A stretch of 64,000 bases of DNA from Ruegeria halocynthiae (GTDB taxonomy: Bacteria > Pseudomonadota > Alphaproteobacteria > Rhodobacterales > Rhodobacteraceae), in the NCBI RefSeq assembly GCF_900106805.1, contig NZ_FNNP01000001.1, positions 62,001 to 126,000 on the forward strand, in the 5' to 3' direction. Positions 57,627 through 64,000 of the stretch are shown in pieces. The stretch's first letter is position 1, and each line of letters starts with the position of its first letter. The position numbers and the translations under genes were made by a program. The notes below the pieces were generated by a model. That model made no database searches. It was not told the origin of the DNA and saw nothing but the letters and a program-made list of their open reading frames with translations.

Positions 57627-59045
57627 TTAGGGTCCACACTCTGTGATATTTAGGGCCGATACTGCGCTCTGCAAAGCGGACGGCAGCAAGCAACTTGAGC
57701 TGTAATAAACCAGTAAAAAACAGAATCCGACCAATACAGTCGATATGCTTAGAAAGTTTTTTGCTGCATTAAGTTTATACAAGCACCAAAGAGTTAGCTG
57801 GTCAGGGAAGCGTTGCAGCAATCTGACGCGAGATGAAATTTGCATCGCCCACACAAATACGACAAGCGATAGCAATGCGCTAACACCCGGTAACAGGTAC
57901 CAAATGTTGAGCCCTGCAGGATTGAGTCCTGCGGCAAGCAGAGGCCAATATGCTGGAAAATCATTGTCTTTGGCCCATGCTGCGGCGTCTTGGTAGGCGC
58001 TGTAGTCCCACAGCCTGAAGAAGAATAAAAATGCTCCAATCAGTGCTATCAATGCAGCGGCAATGTCTACAGGCGTCCGAGCTAGGGTTGGGTTCCACTT
58101 TAGCCTACCTGATTGATCTTGTTCTAGACCACGTGGAGGCGCAGCGGCCCACATCAACGGAGCATAAAACCAGAAGGTTGATTTAAGTATAAGTCTGTAA
58201 AACATCGGAGGGATAAAAATAGTTAAAGCAAGAAGATTCCCATACTTTTCACTAACGCTTTGATCGTCAGCTCTAAATTGGAAAAAAAATGTTTGAAAGC
58301 TAAACGTATGATCGCTGGGGAGGCCAGGCAGAAGTTCAGGCTCAGTTGTTATGTCAGTCTTCAACATAAGGGTGGTCCAATTCTGCAAAAAGCGAGATAT
58401 GCCCTTTCTAAGATGCTTGAGGGTAGCAAACGCTCGAATGATGATGAAGCATCCGGTTACACTCACTACTGCTCCCGGAAGCAAAATTGTTAAACCGATC
58501 AAAACGTAAAAAATGGTGCGTTTGGAGGATGGTTCGGACGGGCCATCGTTGGTAGAAGCCACTGGTCGCCTCTCAGTCAAAATGACGATGGCCAATATTG
58601 TCACAAATACGACGGTAGCAATGGTGATGTTCAGCGACAAAAAGCCAAGCAGAACCAAGCGTTGATAACCAAGGGTCCAGCCAAATCGATCAAGTAGTAT
58701 CGGCGCGAACCAAAAAGTCCACGACACTCCGATCGCAACGGCGAATACAACAGTTACTCGGAAGAAACGTTGTGAAGCGTTGGTTTTACTAAGTCTTTCC
58801 CAAGACCGATTAAATATTGCAACACCATCTTCTATTGAGTCTTCGCTGCGTAGATGCACTAAGAAAGTCAAGAAGATCGATGTCCAAAGGACCCAATACA
58901 CTCCCCACCAAACCAGAATCAGACCAAAAATGCTGGCGGCGATCGTCTCAAAAACTGCAAGAGCTGATAGTTGTGAATGATAATCCACTTTACCTGCTGA
59001 ATAGAGAACCACCTGTCGTGCTGCCTCTTGAGCTTTTCTTGCCAA
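57627..59045 (-). CDS. Polytopic membrane protein of unknown function
   Basis: Protein of 472 residues with about nine hydrophobic segments in three groups: ETIAASIFGLILVWWGVYWVLW near the start, RVTVVFAVAIGVSWTFWFAPILL, LVLLGFLSLNITIATVVFVTILAIVILT and FYVLIGLTILLPGAVVSVTGCFIII in the first half, then four more from about residue 310. I know no family for it. AT-rich codon use marks it as accessory. It sits between the broken and intact copies of the HTH gene, so it probably came in with, or was trapped by, that duplication. Confidence 0.7.
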   Translation of the reverse strand: MARKAQEAARQVVLYSAGKVDYHSQLSALAVFETIAASIFGLILVWWGVYWVLWTSIFLTFLVHLRSEDSIEDGVAIFNRSWERLSKTNASQRFFRVTVVFAVAIGVSWTFWFAPILLDRFGWTLGYQRLVLLGFLSLNITIATVVFVTILAIVILTERRPVASTNDGPSEPSSKRTIFYVLIGLTILLPGAVVSVTGCFIIIRAFATLKHLRKGISRFLQNWTTLMLKTDITTEPELLPGLPSDHTFSFQTFFFQFRADDQSVSEKYGNLLALTIFIPPMFYRLILKSTFWFYAPLMWAAAPPRGLEQDQSGRLKWNPTLARTPVDIAAALIALIGAFLFFFRLWDYSAYQDAAAWAKDNDFPAYWPLLAAGLNPAGLNIWYLLPGVSALLSLVVFVWAMQISSRVRLLQRFPDQLTLWCLYKLNAAKNFLSISTVLVGFCFLLVYYSSSCLLPSALQSAVSALNITECGP

Positions 59046-59315
59046 ACCTCAAAATACATTAGAACTCAGGCAAGGAAGTTACAACGGGTGGAGGTGGCTC
59101 GCCTTTAGTCGTAATCCTTTTCTGCCACAGGGAAGGTGTTCGGTTGCGTTCAAGACCGGACTTGCGGGCAGCACTGCAGCATGACAGAGAGTTTTTCGAT
59201 ATCCGCCAAGGCCCGTACTAGGGAATTCGCAAATTCCACTTACTGCGCTTTTCGACCATTTGTGATGGTCGGTGCTGCACGCGCAGCGAATGGCGGCTAG
59301 ATGGCCTGAAACGCT

Positions 59316-60005
59316 CTAGTCTTTGAGCTCGGCGGGTGGTTCAAAAAGCAAATGCCAGCTATCCAAATTCGTCTTGTACCATGCGCCGCCATAAGGTCCG
59401 GCATATTTGGCGGGCATTGTTTCGCCGGTGTAACGAACCCCAGAAATAGGACCTGTCGACATCGGTACTTTTGAGGTATCGAAACTATGTATGCGTGTTT
59501 CGGTTGGTGCCTTTTCTGGTTCTCGATGGGGAGTGACGACCTCGATCGGCTCTGGCTCTGGCTCTGGCGGGATGGCTTTTACCGGCACAGGCTTGCGTTC
59601 TTTTTCCTTCACACCATCCAAATCGACCAATTCAGATAGCAAGGCTTCGCGCCGGTTTTGTGCGTTGTCGCGAGGGGTTACAATTCGCAGATTGCTGGGT
59701 CGATTATCAGTCGGGTCGTGATTGATATGATCAACTACGCACTCTCTTGGCATCCACCGACCAAGTGCGTACGACACAATAAAACGGTGCGTATATATTG
59801 ACTTATTGCCGCTCTTGAAATGCAGATACTGTTTACCGTCGCGGTTCTCAGAACCGAACGGCTCTTCGCCTTCCACCACGCCGTCTTTGAAACTGAACTC
59901 TTGCTCTCGAACGACGGCATCCAGAGGTGGGTAGGGTATTTCATGGTCGCGTTCGGTGGCATACTCTGATCTGAGTAGCTCTTTGACGTACACTACATCT
60001 TTCAT
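59316..60005 (-). CDS. HNH endonuclease
   Basis: Protein of 229 residues with an HNH motif: DHINHDPTDNRPSNLRIVTPRDNAQNR, as in phage and mobile-element homing enzymes. The upstream part GKQYLHFKSGNKSIYTHRFIVSYALGRW fits an AP2-like or related DNA-binding strand region that often precedes HNH_3. The C-terminal 90 residues are low-complexity, proline- and glutamate-rich (PEPEPEPIE), ending in PYGGAWYKTNLDSWHLLFEPP. HNH proteins also assist DNA packaging at cos sites in phages, which is of interest beside a terminase-like gene. Confidence 0.85.
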   Translation of the reverse strand: MKDVVYVKELLRSEYATERDHEIPYPPLDAVVREQEFSFKDGVVEGEEPFGSENRDGKQYLHFKSGNKSIYTHRFIVSYALGRWMPRECVVDHINHDPTDNRPSNLRIVTPRDNAQNRREALLSELVDLDGVKEKERKPVPVKAIPPEPEPEPIEVVTPHREPEKAPTETRIHSFDTSKVPMSTGPISGVRYTGETMPAKYAGPYGGAWYKTNLDSWHLLFEPPAELKD

Positions 60006-60283
60006 TTTATACCCCCACTCAGCTTAGATTCAGTAGCGCGCTAGAGTAGGCATCAGATTTGCAGAGCCTTCAAGGTCTTCCGTCGATATGCAGGTCAACG
60101 GCCATGTGGTGCTGCCTGAGTAGGCCACGTCTTATTTGGTCATCGATCAGTTCCCGAGACGAACGACGTTTTGGTCAAGACTATATCCCTGACGAAGTAT
60201 GCGCCGAAAACGAATTTTGGAAATGTCTTCAGGAGAAACTGCCAGCAGGAGACTTTCATTTTGGTTTTACTTCAAAGTGTGCG

Positions 60284-60997
60284 TCAGGAAGGTGAAGGCA
60301 ACTCTCGTCGCCTCTTTCTACCCGGTAAGGCTATTCGACACGGGAATTCTGTTTGGTTTGCGGCAGTACCCGCCCCTATCTCCAACAGTAAGTCATCATA
60401 GGGTTCCGGTTCAGCGTCTTCAGTGACCTCTACCTCGTTGTCAGAAACCGACAGCAATTCAACTAGCCGGATTTGGAGTTCGCGGACCAACATCATGTCG
60501 CTTTGTTCGCCGTCGCGCACCTCACCGTAGGCGTTCGCATCCAGCGGATTTTGGCCGGGACGCCCATATAGTCCGATGCGTTCACCCATTCTGGCAAACT
60601 GCGACTCGGCTTGGGTCACCGCGTTCAGATATGCTCGTTTTTCCTTTCGGTCTGTGGCGGAATGGTAGCCAGCCCACGCTTCGGCGCGCACTTGCCGGAG
60701 AGAAGACACGCTTTCCATCACGAAGTCACGCGGCTGCATGGATACGGCTTCTTTGCGCAGGTCTTCCAGCAGTCTCTGCTTCCACCTGTAGGCAGTATCG
60801 ACTGAAATGCCGAATGCGTCCGCAATAGCTTTGCCTGAGTAGTTCTGCATCAACATCGGATGAAGCAGTTGCCTAACTATTTCCCATTGTTGCTCTGAGC
60901 GCAGGCGGCCTGATTGCCGGACCATTGCGGCAGGTGAATATCCATTTTCGGTATTGGGTTGGGCTTGGTCGGGCGCTGGGCAGGGCTGGTCGGTCAT
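60284..60997 (-). CDS. HTH protein resembling phage terminase small subunits
   Basis: Protein of 237 residues. A helix-turn-helix lies near residues 50-80 (LMQNYSGKAIADAFGISVDTAYRWKQRLLEDL). It is followed by a helical stretch with DRKEKRAYLNAVTQAESQFARMGERIGLYGRPGQNP, an arrangement recalling small terminase subunits, although I cannot confirm membership. The C-terminal tail is basic (PGRKRRREL). The ATG at 60997 follows AAAGG by about eight bases. A near-identical but broken copy lies 2.7 kb further on. If it is a small terminase, the element may steer packaging of its own DNA; this is inference. Confidence 0.6.
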   Translation of the reverse strand: MTDQPCPAPDQAQPNTENGYSPAAMVRQSGRLRSEQQWEIVRQLLHPMLMQNYSGKAIADAFGISVDTAYRWKQRLLEDLRKEAVSMQPRDFVMESVSSLRQVRAEAWAGYHSATDRKEKRAYLNAVTQAESQFARMGERIGLYGRPGQNPLDANAYGEVRDGEQSDMMLVRELQIRLVELLSVSDNEVEVTEDAEPEPYDDLLLEIGAGTAANQTEFPCRIALPGRKRRRELPSPS

Positions 60998-61062
60998 TTT
61001 GACACCTTTTGGTTTATGGGGGGTGTTTTGCGGCATTAACCGGCATTGCCGATAAGAATTGT

Positions 61063-61073
61063 ACCCGGGTTCA
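61063..61073 (+). repeat. ACCCGGGTTCA motif, copy 1
   Basis: One of four identical 11-base copies. Its last three bases are the complement of the TGA stop of the two-helix membrane protein gene. It lies 65 bases upstream of the start of the HTH gene on the minus strand. Confidence 0.8.
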
Positions 61074-61325
61074 AAAATCGATGTCCAAACGGGCGATGAT
61101 CCAGCCCAAGACAATGATGACCGGGTAGAATATCAGCCAGCCTGCATATGTGAGGTAGTGGACCAGCGATTTTTCCTGTTCGTGGATGATAGAGACCATC
61201 GCATCCACGTCACCGCCCAGCGCATCGCGGTAGCGCGTCGGGACTATTATCTTGCAATAGGCCATCCGGCCAACCATCAGATAGAGGAGGGTGACGACGG
61301 CGAATACTAACGTGGCAGTGCTCAT
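61071..61325 (-). CDS. Small two-helix membrane protein of the RT cluster
   Basis: Protein of 84 residues beginning MSTATLVFAVVTLLYLMVGRMAY, then a hydrophilic middle (VPTRYRDALGGDVDAMVSIIHEQEKSLVHY) and a second helix WLIFYPVIIVLGWIIARL. It is 28 bases downstream of the reverse transcriptase gene. No family is recognised. Small membrane proteins next to reverse transcriptases occur as effectors in retrons and other defence systems, so an effector role is worth considering but is speculation. Its stop codon overlaps copy 1 of the 11-base motif. Confidence 0.65.
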   Translation of the reverse strand: MSTATLVFAVVTLLYLMVGRMAYCKIIVPTRYRDALGGDVDAMVSIIHEQEKSLVHYLTYAGWLIFYPVIIVLGWIIARLDIDF

Positions 61326-61353
61326 GGTTTTGCTTTCTAGTGTTGATCTGGAT

Positions 61354-62736
61354 TTAGCCGCGTTCATCACAATGTCTTTTGAGGATGGCGCGGATAGCGT
61401 CGTTCTCCCAAGTGCCGGGGTCCGCAAAGAGGTTTTCGTGAAGGTGGCTAATCCTTGGGTGGTCAATGGTCGCGTCGGCAGAGGTTCGCAAATAATGGGA
61501 AAGTTCTGGCCCATCTGAGCGCGCAGCCGGGAAGCCCGCGCGCCAGTCACGTAGGACACGCCATGCGCTCACCGGAGGCGCATCCAGAAGCGGGTTGGCG
61601 GGTGTTATTTGGGTTGGGTCAGCAGCAGATTGTTCATAGGTCTCTAGGAGCGCGTGTAGCCGCTCCATATCCACCTGCTCTGCTATGCCAAGGCGTTCTT
61701 CCAACCGCGACAGCGCGTCTTCGGCAATGCCAATGTCATCCCGGCTGGGATCGAACCGATAGCCAAGGAAATCCATAGGCGTATCGTCGGAAAATTCGGG
61801 TTCACACATCGCAAGCGGACCAGCAGGGCACCGTTCAAGATAAACGGCCAAGGTATCTGCCATCGCCCGAGTTCCGGCAGGTGTACGCGCCGCAATGACG
61901 ATGTTGTCAAAGCAGATCATAACCCTTGCGTTCGCGCTATCCGACAATCCGACAAGCAGATGCGCGAGAACAACACCGGAGGCCGGGGAGCCTTGCATAA
62001 GGCCCTTTGGCCCGCTTACATTGTGGTCAGTTCCATATATACTCCCAGAAGAACCAAAATCCTGTTTAGCCTGCGAAGCATTGTTGGGATGGTGGGTCAC
62101 TGAAAAGTGTAAGCTTCTAGTATCAAGTGCTCGGCGGGTCACCTCCTGTGGCAATGGTAGAGAATACAGCGCATCCGGGTTGATGCTCTGATAGCAGTCA
62201 ACCACGTCGGTCTTGGCTAGGTAGACGTACCCGGAGTTCTGAAGCTGTTTGAGTTGTCTGGCGAGGTCATCGCGGCTTGCCCCGGGGATACCGAACAGTG
62301 AGCCGTTAGGCGCGGTCTGTTGGTTAATCACTTCCCGGATCAGATACTGCGCGGCCTTCAGGGCAGGTGGCAGCACGCAGATAGGACGCGAAGACCTGTC
62401 AGGTTTGGTCTTCGGATACCATCTGATCGGCGGATAGTCGGTCGCCCAAGCGTCCACCTGTCTGCTCAGTGCTCTAACCTGATCCGGGTCCGCGCTGCCG
62501 CCCAGCGCCTTATATGCTGAGACGAGTTTAGCATGGGGTGATCGCAGGAAATCACGGGTAACAGGCTGAGGGCGTTTCCCGGACATGGTGGCGGAATGGA
62601 TGGCTTCAGCCCTCTGGTGATAGACCTCATATGCCCAGCCAATTTCTCGGGACCATTTGCGGTCCATATGGAATTTTGAACCCAAGTTCATTATCGCCAT
62701 GCGCTGGGCATTGGGAACTTCACAAGGATCAGACAT
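61354..62736 (-). CDS. Divergent reverse transcriptase with a CFDN active-site motif
   Basis: Protein of 460 residues with a reverse-transcriptase palm/finger domain. Seen in order: RWYPKTKPDRSSRPICVLPPALKAAQ (motif 1/2), VYLAKTDVVDCYQSINPDAL with Asp177 (motif A), GLMQGSPASGVVLAHLL with QGSPAS (motif B), RVMICFDNIVIAA with C-F-D-N at 275-278 in place of Y-x-D-D (motif C), and MDFLGYRF (motif D/E). Asp277 keeps the first metal-binding position; the second Asp is Asn. No maturase, integrase or retron-specific domain is visible. The ATG at 62736 (MSDPCEVPNAQRM) lies nine bases past copy 2 of the 11-base motif. The group is unclear. Confidence 0.78.
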   Translation of the reverse strand: MSDPCEVPNAQRMAIMNLGSKFHMDRKWSREIGWAYEVYHQRAEAIHSATMSGKRPQPVTRDFLRSPHAKLVSAYKALGGSADPDQVRALSRQVDAWATDYPPIRWYPKTKPDRSSRPICVLPPALKAAQYLIREVINQQTAPNGSLFGIPGASRDDLARQLKQLQNSGYVYLAKTDVVDCYQSINPDALYSLPLPQEVTRRALDTRSLHFSVTHHPNNASQAKQDFGSSGSIYGTDHNVSGPKGLMQGSPASGVVLAHLLVGLSDSANARVMICFDNIVIAARTPAGTRAMADTLAVYLERCPAGPLAMCEPEFSDDTPMDFLGYRFDPSRDDIGIAEDALSRLEERLGIAEQVDMERLHALLETYEQSAADPTQITPANPLLDAPPVSAWRVLRDWRAGFPAARSDGPELSHYLRTSADATIDHPRISHLHENLFADPGTWENDAIRAILKRHCDERG

Positions 62737-62745
62737 GGTTTTTGC

Positions 62746-62756
62746 ACCCGGGTTCA
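62746..62756 (+). repeat. ACCCGGGTTCA motif, copy 2
   Basis: Lies nine bases upstream of the reverse transcriptase ATG (minus strand), where it could act as an operator or include the ribosome binding site (GGGTG). Confidence 0.8.
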
Positions 62757-62788
62757 ATTTTGCTTCGATGGGGAAATGAGTATGGTTA

Positions 62789-63046
62789 TCAGCGGGCGAT
62801 TTGGCCCGCCGCTGAAACCTGTCTCAGATGGTGCAGAAAGACATTCCCGGCAGAGTGTGCAAGGACCAGTTTTTCTCCAAACTCAATATGCATCTTTGCG
62901 GGGAATGCATCCTCCGGGTTATCAAAGTCGCTTTGCATCGTTTCGCGCAGGCCGTCGAGACGAACAAGGTATTCCGCTATTAGCGCTTGGAGCGCGTAGT
63001 TTTTCTGTTCGGTTTCAGCAGGATCATAAGGCATGTTTTTAGGCAT
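62789..63046 (-). CDS. Small unknown protein of the RT cluster
   Basis: Protein of 85 residues: MPKNMPYDPAETEQKNYALQALIAEYLVRLDGLRETM and on, all helical with balanced charge, ending in HLRQVSAAGQIAR. No membrane segment or known motif is seen. It is 52 bases upstream of the reverse transcriptase start on the same strand. Copy 3 of the 11-base motif lies 49 bases upstream of it. Function unknown. Confidence 0.65.
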   Translation of the reverse strand: MPKNMPYDPAETEQKNYALQALIAEYLVRLDGLRETMQSDFDNPEDAFPAKMHIEFGEKLVLAHSAGNVFLHHLRQVSAAGQIAR

Positions 63047-63095
63047 GGGTTTTCCATTCTAGTTGGGTTGATCTGACAGGTAGGGATTGTTTTGC

Positions 63096-63106
63096 ACCCG
63101 GGTTCA
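63096..63106 (+). repeat. ACCCGGGTTCA motif, copy 3
   Basis: Overlaps the TGA stop of the gene at 63104-63352, exactly as copy 1 overlaps the stop of the membrane-protein gene. It lies 49 bases before the next start. Confidence 0.8.
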
Positions 63107-63352
63107 AACTGCGGGATCACCGTCCAATTCTTCGAACGTGAATTTGCACTCGTAAGTCTCTTCCACCTCGCCTGTGCTGAACTTGGTTTGAACCGGATCA
63201 ACAGCATATTTTTCGAGGTAGCGTTTTATTTCTGCGGAGACGGGCACAGCAACACCGTGTTTGAACACGATAAAGTCGTCCCGTGGGCCATTCGGAGTGC
63301 GCAGGCTGTATTTCCGCCCGCTTACAAGCATGGCGCTATATTTGGAATTCAT
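63104..63352 (-). CDS. Small unknown protein of the RT cluster
   Basis: Protein of 82 residues: MNSKYSAMLVSGRKYSLRTPNGPRDDFIVFKHGVAVPV, predicted mixed strands followed by an acidic end (YECKFTFEELDGDPAV). It is not a known family to me. It follows the gene at 63367 by 14 bases and is transcribed in the same direction. Its TGA stop is part of motif copy 3. Confidence 0.65.
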   Translation of the reverse strand: MNSKYSAMLVSGRKYSLRTPNGPRDDFIVFKHGVAVPVSAEIKRYLEKYAVDPVQTKFSTGEVEETYECKFTFEELDGDPAV

Positions 63353-63366
63353 CGTTGGTGCTCCCC

Positions 63367-63687
63367 TCAGCGGCTTCGCGTGCCGCCGAATGCGCGGGCG
63401 ATATTGCTGGAACTGTTTTGCGGCGCGGGCTTATCGCCCAGTGAGATGCCTAGACGGCTTTCGATGTCGTCTCGGCGGGCTGAACGTTCATCCTTTTTGA
63501 CGTTCTGTTTGTCCCGCCCAGCGCCGCCATGGCCGACACCGAACGCCGCTGCCGCGTTTCGTTGGGCGGTAATCTCGGTTGTTTCTGGTTTGGGCCTTTC
63601 CGGGGTGTCACTTGTGCGATTTGCCAAGCCCAACCGAGCTTTCATCGAGTTGTGGTTGAACCCGGGTTCATTTTTTAAAGAGGGCAT
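63367..63687 (-). CDS. Small unknown low-complexity protein of the RT cluster
   Basis: Protein of 106 residues, probably largely disordered: rich in Arg, Asp, Ala, Asn (NSMKARLGLANRTSDTPERPKPET; DKQNVKKDERSARRDDIESRLGISLGDKP). Motif copy 4 falls inside it, encoding EPGF. The ATG at 63687 has AAGGA nine to ten bases upstream. An internal ATG at 63645 lies 14 bases past the motif but lacks a binding site. Function unknown. Confidence 0.6.
   Translation of the reverse strand: MPSLKNEPGFNHNSMKARLGLANRTSDTPERPKPETTEITAQRNAAAAFGVGHGGAGRDKQNVKKDERSARRDDIESRLGISLGDKPAPQNSSSNIARAFGGTRSR
63660..63670 (+). repeat. ACCCGGGTTCA motif, copy 4
   Basis: In this copy the flanks extend the motif to a perfect 14-base palindrome, TGAACCCGGGTTCA (63657-63670). 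It lies inside the first codons of the unknown gene at 63367-63687. Confidence 0.8.
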
Positions 63688-63717
63688 GTTTGATTTTCCT
63701 TATTTTTTATTGGTGGA

Positions 63718-63924
63718 TTAGTCTTCACGGGCATCCGCGAATGCCTGCATTGCGGTGTCCACTTCATCGGCGAGCCAGAAAGATCGAGAGCCGATCTTGA
63801 TCGGTTTCGGCCACCGGCCATCTTTTATCAGCCGGTCACGAGTGCTTTTGCTAATCGGGCAGACTTCAAGTGTCTGAGTGCCGCTGAGGTACTTTTTGCT
63901 GAGATATTTTTTGTGAGCTAGCAT
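63718..63924 (-). CDS. AlpA/excisionase-like HTH regulator
   Basis: Protein of 68 residues with a winged-helix/MerR-like AlpA fold: CPISKSTRDRLIKDGRWPKPIKIGSRSFWLADEVDTAMQAF, with the typical sequence GRWPKPIKIG. AlpA regulators in prophages, P4-like and PICI satellites control integrase expression or excision. It is the first gene of the minus-strand cluster, 30 bases before the next start. It supports the view that the region is an integrated mobile element. No integrase is visible before the window ends. Confidence 0.85.
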   Translation of the reverse strand: MLAHKKYLSKKYLSGTQTLEVCPISKSTRDRLIKDGRWPKPIKIGSRSFWLADEVDTAMQAFADARED

Positions 63925-64000
63925 GGTGCATCCTGTGTCCCTTTAGTGTGTGTGGGGTCAGGATGACATACATCTGAGTAAATCACTTTTAGGAAAAAAC

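Noticed and set aside
60059-60295. Short plus-strand frames between the HNH and HTH genes
   Set aside because: No binding sites, no homology and mutually overlapping frames; treated as non-coding.
62737-62757. TTG start seven codons upstream of the RT ATG
   Set aside because: It would translate the repeated motif itself and has no ribosome binding site; the ATG at 62736 is preferred.

Overview
The window is chromosomal DNA of an alphaproteobacterium, most likely a member of the Roseobacter group (Rhodobacterales). The pointers are GcrA and GapR (DUF2312) cell-cycle/chromatin proteins, a DUF2155 protein, the NDUFA12-type complex I accessory subunit beside MlaD, two Hint-domain exported proteins, an SqrR/BigR-type sulfur regulon, and GC-rich codon use in the core genes. 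No rRNA or CRISPR array was seen. One tRNA is present, tRNA-Thr(TGT) at 53528-53603.

Layout, 1-25 kb: valS (3' part cut off by the window edge), a decayed molybdopterin-hydroxylase pseudogene, a DUF2235 hydrolase convergent with an Imm11-type immunity gene, gcrA, an ABC-2 permease, a Hint protein translationally coupled to a stand-alone NusA N-terminal-domain-like protein, an EamA transporter, argD-argF, a CHMI-like protein, a pirin, a ketopantoate reductase-like protein, a Pit phosphate transporter, a NUDIX hydrolase, hrpB, meaB, a second Hint protein, rpmB, a PCuAC copper chaperone with a small partner, an HdeD-like protein, cobB and a low-molecular-weight phosphatase. From 25 to 36 kb core genes (LysR regulator, lepA) alternate with AT-richer accessory genes: two orphan proteins, a DUF5343 + Swt1-HEPN pair, REP-like palindromes, an orphan Phd-type antitoxin, an entericidin and the BigR/SqrR-like repressor. 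From 36 to 53.5 kb lies mostly core material: clpP-clpX, RidA, NDUFA12-mlaD-DUF2155, aat/accC/accB, a PAS-LuxR regulator, an XRE/DUF2083 regulator followed by a receiver protein and a solute-symporter histidine kinase, a FliM-like protein, a persulfide/thiosulfate operon (MBL dioxygenase, two YeeE/YedE proteins, DUF442 phosphatase/sulfurtransferase), gapR and small conserved genes.

From the tRNA-Thr gene at 53.5 kb to the end of the window the sequence looks like an integrated genomic island. Its proximal part carries DUF262 + HEPN and a DnaQ-like exonuclease with a BRCT domain. Its distal part is a minus-strand cluster: AlpA-like regulator, three small unknown proteins, a divergent reverse transcriptase whose YxDD motif reads CFDN, a small two-helix membrane protein and a terminase-small-subunit-like HTH protein. 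An identical 11-base palindromic motif occurs four times in this cluster. The HTH gene exists twice; the second copy has one nonsense codon, and the two copies bracket a membrane protein and an HNH endonuclease. This distal cluster is the best candidate for an undescribed system: possibly a phage satellite or reverse-transcriptase-bearing mobile element. Its integrase and outer end are not visible.
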